The translations under genes and the position numbers were made by a program. The notes below the pieces were generated by a model, which saw only the letters and a program-made list of their open reading frames with translations, did not search any database and was not told where the DNA came from. From NCBI GenBank assembly GCA_951799405.1, contig OX637342.1:19556582-19620581 (forward strand): DNA of 64,000 nt. Reading direction: 5' to 3'. Within the stretch, counting starts at the first letter, position 1, and each line of letters begins with the position of its first letter. Below, one piece after another: positions 52,901 through 61,900 of this stretch. The DNA comes from Agapetus fuscipes (lineage: Eukaryota > Arthropoda > Insecta > Trichoptera > Glossosomatidae).

Positions 52901-55900
52901 TTAGTATTATTTTCGTTTCAACAATGCTTCTAGATTTATTCAAATTAATTATTATTAAGATTTTCCATGATTAATCAGCGAGCTTTGCTGATTAATTATT
53001 CTGTGTACTTTACCAATCTAATCTAATCTAAGTTGCAAAGATATGTTACATTGGAGATTCACATTATATGTATTCTCACAAGCAGACAAGTACAAGTGCG
53101 CGCTTGCACATGCCGTATGTGAACTTAAAACATAAAAATCAAATCTCAAATGGACATACACCCTGCAACTCTTGCCGTCCTTCCCTGAAACAGGGGTGAC
53201 ATTGGCAAAGTGAATTATTTAATTCAATCTTATTTACAGATCAACCACTGTAATAAAGATTGTAATTCTTCTTTCTTCAGACTCAAAATGTCATGGCTGC
53301 CATGTTTTTGGTTGCATATTTTGCCACATGCTTTTTCCAATTCAGAGGAATTTGTCTATAAAAGAAATTTAAAACAGGATTATGTTTTCCTTACTTTCTT
53401 TTCGAGACATTATTTGTTCCCAGTTTTAAATAACACTGTCTATCTAAAAAAGTATCAAAAAATCTGCTCCACTGTGGATTAAGTAATTGATCTACCATAG
53501 TCTTGAATTGATTTACTGAAAAGCTTACAAATGCACGGCCATCAATTTGCCTGTGTACATTACGAGCTGCGTGTTGTAAGATGAAGATCAGTCATATTCT
53601 ACCTATCCCAGTGCTGTGAGATATAGGCGAGCTGTGTGGATGCTTCCTGTGGTCCGCCCTGCAGAGAGCAGCTGTACATGTACCTGACTAGAATGTTGCC
53701 ATAATGTGGTTTATGTTTTGTTTCCCCCCATATGTTGTGTGTTGGCGCTGGTTGTCTGTGGCTAGAGGAGCATGCGCCATTGCTAAGCCCGCGGGGTTGC
53801 CATCGCTCGGGGGGCCCTCCCTTCAACAGCGCCGGGACGTCTGCTTGCTAAATATTATACCTAACCTCAAACCATCTCCCACCCCTCCTGGGATACAAGC
53901 ACTGGGCGGGATGTGGGGATGAAAAGATTATCAAGTGAATGCAACCCGTGAGAACATACACAATGCTTGATCTGCTATGCCAAGTGGATCAAGACGGTAA
54001 CTTTGACTGGGGTGTTTTAAATAAAAACAATGCTGATTCGATTTCCATCGGACGACCCCTGGTTCAATAGATGTTATTTGGTAATCATAGTTAATAATTC
54101 ATTAAAAATAAATGTGAATTATTAATTGATAATGTTAAGAGATATTTCTGGCCAAGAAAAAATAGGTTGGTAAATTGCATTCCTCTTCACAAATTAATTT
54201 AAAAAAAAAAAAAAAAAAGAGAAGAATAGCAGGCTTGCAGGACTTTAGACTCCGGAGGCATTAACATACCTCTCAAGGCACTCTCTGATCTTTTTCAGGA
54301 TGTAATCCATGTTTCTTCTCACTGTTAGTTCAACATGTTAACCACTAGGCCAAAAGTGGTCTCGACTTACTCAAAACAATGCCAAGAAAAATCTGTATTT
54401 TTTGCAATCTATTATCTAAGTTACAAAGATATAAAAAGTATACCTACAAGAAAACATGTGTAAGTTTGCACTTACACATGCTGAAAGCACAAATGAACAC
54501 AATGCTGAAAATCATAGAGTGAAGTAAATTTTCTGCCTTTTGGAAAATATCTTGACTGATTTTTATTTTTGTCAATTATTGAGAGAAGTGTTGGTAAACA
54601 TGACTGGCCCGTACTTTCATATCCACACTTCCTGTGTCTTGTATCCCTGTTGAATATTTTTCATTCTGTATTTTATCTCATTAGTTGTTGGCCTTGATTG
54701 TTTGTGCTAGAATCATCTCGGTTAACTTGTTCATACTTCAAATTGATGAAAAAAATAAATTGTCGGGGTTATAGCTGCGGGGGCTAAGAGGGCTGATCTT
54801 TCTAGCGTGTTTCGAATGGAACAACGTTGGTTCGATCCCCGCTTGGGTCACTTGACTTTAACTTTGACCCTGGTTCAACAGATGTTATTGGGTAATTATT
54901 ATTTAATAATTCATTAATAATAAACAATAACGAATTATTAAATGATGATATTAATACCTGTTTTTGGCCAGGCAGAATAGGTTGGTGAATTGCATTCCTC
55001 TTCACAAATCTATTTAAAAAAAAAAAAAAACAATAAATAAAATCCTGCGGAGTCAGAAAATGTTTTTATTTTCTAGTTCCTTTTTTGTTAAATAAATATA
55101 TTTGCCGCTTTGTTATGTAGCATATTGCTCATGCTCCAAGGAGTAGACTGTATAGTCACATGGACTTTATTTAAAGTGGAAGAAAAACTGACAAAGAAAG
55201 TGTTTCTCCTCCTAGTTAGTTTATCCTCAAACGCAATTCATGCTTAACTGGAAAGTGTTGGTAAAATATAATTTATTTAAAAATAGCAATTCTAAATCTA
55301 AATCTAAATCTAAGCTGCAAAGATATGTATCATTTAAGATTCATATTAAATGCATTCCTACAAGCAGACCTGCATAATTTCGCGCTTACACATGCCGCAT
55401 GTGGATCTACAATATTAAAAACCCAATCTCAAATGAACATAAGCCCTGCAACTCTTGCCGACCTTCCCTGAAGCAGGGGTGACATTGGCAAAGTGAACCA
55501 TTTTTTACAGTATGGGTGGTCAGCCACATACCAACCTCATTAAAAAAATGTTATTTTAATAAAAAATTGATGATTTTCTTTCAAAATATTTCCAAAAACA
55601 ATTATTTATGAAGTTGTGAACAGGTTAATCAGCGCACCAAAGTATTGTCATCATTTCATAAAAATATGTATTTAATGTTGATCAGATGAACAAGTGATTG
55701 CTTTATGGCAGCTGTCACTTTACTTTTATTTTTAAATGTAAACAAAGACATGTTCATGAGAGCAACCTTAAATGAATATTTTCTCATTGTAAAAACCTAA
55801 GTTCACCATTGTTGTAAGATTTTAATTTTAATTTATTTTTCCTACAATCATAATGAAGAATAATTTACTCATGCCATGGTTATACTTTTTTTAAATGATC

Positions 55901-58900
55901 ACTAAAAACAATATAACTGGGAGATATCATTTTATAAAAGTTCACATAAATTTAAAACAAGGAAGTAAGTATTTAGTTTTTTTGATCTCCGAACACAAAT
56001 GATTACAAATGTTGTGGAGTAGAAAGACATTTCAAAACAATTGACAATCTTCTCAAGTGTGTCATGGAAACTCATCAAAAATACCTCTTAATGAATTAAA
56101 AAACTTGGTTTGGTCAGTTACAAACAAGGACAATTTTTATCACTGGATAATGCCAATAATAACCACTTAGTGTCCACTTCAACCTGTTTGTCTACCTGAG
56201 AGCAATGGCTGGAAAACACTGAATGATAGAGTACGTAATGATTGGGTGATGAACGAGTGTGGTATACCTAAAAGAGAATATGAGAATGAAAGTACAAAAA
56301 AGTACAATGAGATGGTTCGGACATCTCGAAAGAATGGATGATGAACGACTAACGAAGAAAGTGTACAAAGGAAATGTCAGAGGAAAGCGCGGAAGGAGAA
56401 GGCCGAGGAAAGAATGGTTAGACCAAATAGGTGAGATTGCGAAAGAATGGAATCTGCAGAGTGAGAATAAGAGAAGAGTATGTATGAAGAAGGTGATGAA
56501 TATTGAGGAAATGAAAGTGGTTTGTAAGGACAGAAAAAAATGGAGGCGCATCTGTGGAGGTACCGGCCACCCCTAGTGGAACGGCGGCAGGATACAGTAC
56601 AGTACAGTAGTTTGTCCACTTGAAGACGGCCATGTTTCATTTCTTTCAAACTAAAATACAAAAAGCATTACAGTTTTTAGTGTAGATGTCAGAGTCTGAC
56701 TTTTTCATACATTGAAAATAAAGAATATATGAGTTCTTTTCACAATTGCTTTTAGGGCTACGTCTCCAAGGGCCTTAGAGTATAGTTAAGAGTAAAACCT
56801 CTGCGGATTGTGGAGATTTTTGTGATGCAATATTTTAAGAGAAGTTTAATAAGAAAGCTTTAAACCTTTTTTTGCATGATTTCAATTTTTTAAATATCAT
56901 TATTTTACCAATGTTTACAAAAGGATAATAATTTTTAAGGATAATAATTAGTTACCTTTAGTTTGTAAGATGTAATTTTAAAATGCAAAGCTATTTCTTA
57001 GAATTCATTATGAAACTAACTGCACTCCTTCAAAAAATATCAATTTGTAAGTTTCACTGATTTATGCTTTGAATCTTATTTTTGAAAGATAAGAGCTTGA
57101 AGTTAATTTTACAAAAAAGATTGTTTCAACTTATGTTACAAATCAAATCTAACTTATTCTAAATATCAGAGGGATTGAGCTCATGGGCGGTCTCCTGAGC
57201 GTGTTGATTACGACACCAACGAAATGTCGAGAATGAAGAAAGTTCTCCAAAAAGGGTGTGTTGAATATCCAAATGTGTAACTGTATCTTATCTGTAGTTT
57301 ATTAACATTAAAATTACTATTTAGTACAGTGGGATGAATCCAACTTTATGATCGAAAAGTATGCAGTTCAATTTCATGTAGAGCTATAAAAGCTGTCTTT
57401 AGTTGCTTTCAGGTGAATGTCTAAGGCCGGTTAGAGAGGCTGAATGAGGAAATCAATCCCGATGCATGGCGGGGAGACTGCATCATGGAGGCTGCTGGTG
57501 TGCATTGTAGATGAGCATGAGAGCGTAAGTGCAGAGGAGCAGGGAGACCCTGCATCATGGAGGCTGATGGCTGGCTGATGCATGTGTGCATTGTAAACGG
57601 GCGCATGAAAGTGTAAGTGCAGAGGAGCAATGAGATTGTATGAGGGATTGGCATCTAGAAATAATGGACGATGAACGATTGACAAAAACAGTATATACGT
57701 TGGAATGTTAAAGGTAAGCGTGGAAAGAGAAGACTGAGGAAAGAATAGATTGATCAAATAAGTGAGATTGCAATTCAGATTCCGACTGAAATCTGCAGAG
57801 TGAGAAAAAGAGAAGAGCATTCATGAGGAGAGGGATGAATATTGAGGATATGAAAGAAGTGTGCAAGGACAGAGAAAAGTGGAGATGCATCCGCGGAGGT
57901 ACTAGCCACCCCTGGTAGAAGGGCGACTGGATAATAGTACAACTACATCGTTGCGATGAACCCTAGTTATACACGACCCTACATGTGTGACGTTTGCCCG
58001 CCAAGAAAAGAGCATTGATTTACAGTTGCTTTGGGATGAATATCGAGAGCAGGTCAGAAAGGTTGAATCAGCTGCACAGCAAATGCATCCCACATAAATT
58101 ATCAATATCTGACTTTGCAGATGGCCCTTGAGATTTGATACACACAAGAACAGTTCTCAAATCACTCTGATTATCACTATTACAAAAACATTTCACTTTG
58201 TTTTAAAAAAATAAGTTGAAACAACCAGCAATAAGTAAAATATTCTATATTTAATACTAAATTTAACAATTATTGCCTCAATACGATAAAAAAGGCCTTA
58301 CTGTTTAAGGGACAAGTCATTATTTTTTTTACAATTTTTGGCTGTGCTGATTTTGGTAAATGCACCATGTTGCATTCTTGTGTTTCTTTTGGCTTAAAGT
58401 CAAAGGAGTTGTTTCTCTCCTAAATAATGTCCATGTCATTAGTAACTAAGTAAAGTAAAGGCCGAACACTTTTGTGAAAGTAAACTTTGATCACAATGGA
58501 GTCTATACATGTAAATGTTAAACGGACTCCACCAACCTAACCTACATCTGCATTATTAAAACAATCCTTTTCTGTAGAAACTGTATGAAAGTAAAAACTA
58601 GTTCCTAATAAAATTTTAAACCAATAAAACAAAAAACAAATTAAGTAATTATTCGTCTTTCATTCAAAAATTTTTGTGTAAATTATAATGAGCATGCATT
58701 TCAGGTTGTATTTAAAAAAAACTGTTTATGGATTCCTAAGAAATATCTTAATTTTGAAATTCAGTGAAAAATGTCTTTTGAACGAAGAAAGCAAAAGTTT
58801 TATTTCTTATACAATTGGTGTGCCAAAATTGATAATTTTTTCAAAGGCATTTTTTTATTTGGTACAAAAAGTCATTTGCCTACTGAACTATAAACAGATT

Positions 58901-61900
58901 TCTTACATTTAGCCGTGGAATTGAGTAGGAAATACATGGAAACGTTGAGAAGCTTATTGTTTGTGTTTCCACAATTAGTTCAAATCGCAGATTACGAGCG
59001 CCTTTTTTTCTACATGACTCAAATGTGTTCACGGAAAAATATAATTCAAATATTAGCAAAGACTCAAACCATAATAAGTGGCGCTATCTTTTGATTTTGC
59101 CTCCACGATTCCACAGCTAAAAAAGCATTTTGTATTTATTGTTATGGAATGTATGTTTACATTGATGTTTTAATTTTCTATACACAAACGAAAAACACAC
59201 GTGAAGTCAAAGGTGAGTCCATTTTATTTACACTCTTCAAAAATAAATACATTATTAATAAACCCATCAAAAAGATAGACACAAACACAAACATACTTAA
59301 AATTGAATAGTTTTTGTTTTAATAGATTTAAATAAAATTATAAATGTCTTTATACTAGCAGATTATTAGAGATCATAAGTATCAAGACATATTAACTTCC
59401 AGGGCCCGTGAACTACACATTAAACCTGTAGATCTTTAATTAACTTTAATTTGTGTCACAGTGAAACTTAAAGATTACATTGAACAATCCAAGATGTATT
59501 CATCGCAACAAATAAACACGTTTATAATCAAAGTGCGTGATAAATGATAGTTTCTGACAAAGGGAAGGTTTTAATTACTTCAAATGGACGAGTCCATTAT
59601 AATGCATATTATTTATTTCATGATCGTAGAAACTATTGTATGCCACTGCACATAGTTAGCCATTGTAACAGATCCTCATTACTTGGTTGTGGCATAAATA
59701 ACTATTATCTCATTTTGAAAAATATCATTAATTGCCGTCTTCAGTTTTAAAGGATTCGATTGTCTACTTCCCGTTTAAATTATAATTTCAAATCATATAC
59801 AATTTTTTTGCTTTTCTTTTAATGATAAATGATTAAAAATATTTTTCTGGTTGTTTTAGTTTTAGGTAATATATTATTTATTGATTAAATGCTACTTTAT
59901 CTTTAATACATTATGAACAACTTTATATGCTAAGTATGTATGTAGTGGACATGGGTTGATTCAGCAGAGGCGCTTGTGAAGATGACACGAAGTAAAGTTT
60001 TGAAGATAAAATAATATAATATGTAGTTCCTGTTATGGCAAAGATATTGATTCAAAATTGTTGTTTTATGAATTTTCATAGATTATTTTTATAATTACCA
60101 GAACACTTAAAAGACAGCCTTTGAAAAAGTAATGAAGTTTTGTTGAATATTCTAGATAAGTCTTTTTTAGATAAGGTCATAGAACAATGTATGGTTTTTG
60201 TTTGACTCTCACTCTGACATCTGTTGAAAAAACCCTACAGCTTTATTGTTTAATGAATTTGGGACAAGTCCTGGCTGTATTCAAGTGGTTTAATTAAAAA
60301 ATGAATAATGTGTATAGAAAAGTCATCTTAATTGAATTTAATGTATTTTTGAGTCAGTTGTGTTGCCAAGAAGAATATACATTGTGTACCTACTACATGT
60401 TGTGATGTGCTAGTCCCCCCCATGGATGTTGCTTATGTTAAGTTGTTGTGTTTTTTGTTTGTTTTGGTGTAGCCCTGCCTCGGATCACAAAGTATTATTA
60501 CTGCGGTAAGAAATAATAAATATTCCAAATGATTTCATTCATTTCAATCCCAGGAAACATTATCTTCTTCAAAATCATGCCATGAATATTTGTTTACACA
60601 AAATTTCACTTATATTTGAAGATGTCAAATAATTTCTTATTCATAGATGGGTTGAAATCATCAATCAGGATAAAATAAATAGATGGAGAATCAGCGTGGT
60701 TTGGCGTGCCAAGTTTACTGATGGCCGAGCACATCAGTGATTTATTATTGCCAACAGTTCTCAGGAGCCTGATCTGGGTATTTCAATATTACAAGGAAAA
60801 GGAATGCATGCATTCCATTGGCAAATGTAAGCAAGTGCGAGGGAGACAGATAACAAAATGAAAAGTATTCACATAAGGTTTATGATTTGCGTGCATACAC
60901 AGTTTGTAGAAAACATAAACAATGGACCCACACAGTCTAGTGTTGACAGGGTATCGAAAAATGTGCAGGTATTTGGGAAAATTCTATTCTCTCTTAAACT
61001 GCCACCAGAGGTGCTATTATCATAGCAGCCCAGGCAATGTCAGCGAGCTTTTCATCGATGTTTGGCGGTTTGCCATGATAGAATATTCTACAAGGTTTGT
61101 GTTTTTTAGTTGTACTTTATATTACTTATGTGAATGCAACTAAATCTGCTTCCATTTATGTTTATCATAAACATATTACTGTTATCTGGATTCCCTTTTG
61201 TAACTGTTTACCTATTAAGCTCGGGGCACTTGCCTGGCTGTGGGAAACCACTCCAACCTGCCTCAGTGTTGGCTATATGAGCTAAATTAAATTTCTACTG
61301 CTGAAGAAATAACTTGGTTTCAAGAAATCTTTATCATGAATAAGCAGTTAGATTGAAGCATCATTATCTTAAAATCCATCACTTGTATTATTTTCATTAC
61401 TGCAGTACATTTTTGATTCAAAACTGTGACCAGCAACTATTCTTTCATTAAAACTTTTGTTCGTTGAGCTGTACATAGTTATTATTTTGCTTATTACCTG
61501 CTGATCTGGTGTACAAACATTCAGTTCACTGAGTAGCACTCTCCAGGAGCATCCTGGACCGAATGTTGCTAGCGCCCCTGCAAGCTTAGCTGATACTGAG
61601 CGATTTTCACGGGGAAGGGAGATAGATGATTGAAAGTCGGCAAGGGAGGAAGGGGGATAGTTGCATAGAAAATAAAATCCTGCCGCTAGGGGTGCTATCG
61701 AAATTGGATCCTTTCCCGGGGTAGAGGCAAATATACTTTATATATTATTTACTGTGCTTTTAAAATACCCTATTAGGGATGAATTTAGGTTCTAACAATG
61801 ACTCAAATTGGACCATAAACTTAATTTCAAGGTTAAATAGATTGTTCACCTTGTATCTTTGCCTGTATGGGCTGCTCGCCCCTGGTGCTCTCGTGTAATT

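Larger units (their letters stand above)
50209..60472 (+). other. bves: Popeye gene intron 5 (10.3 kb)
   Basis: Holds a half MITE near 50938, a Penelope-element fragment, a 15-bp tandem repeat, SINEs, R1 copies, two LINE 3' remnants and a foldback MITE copy. I see nothing recognisable in about 50210-50930, 52220-53010, 53220-54040, 55550-56190, 56610-57470 and 57940-59520. Confidence 0.7.
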
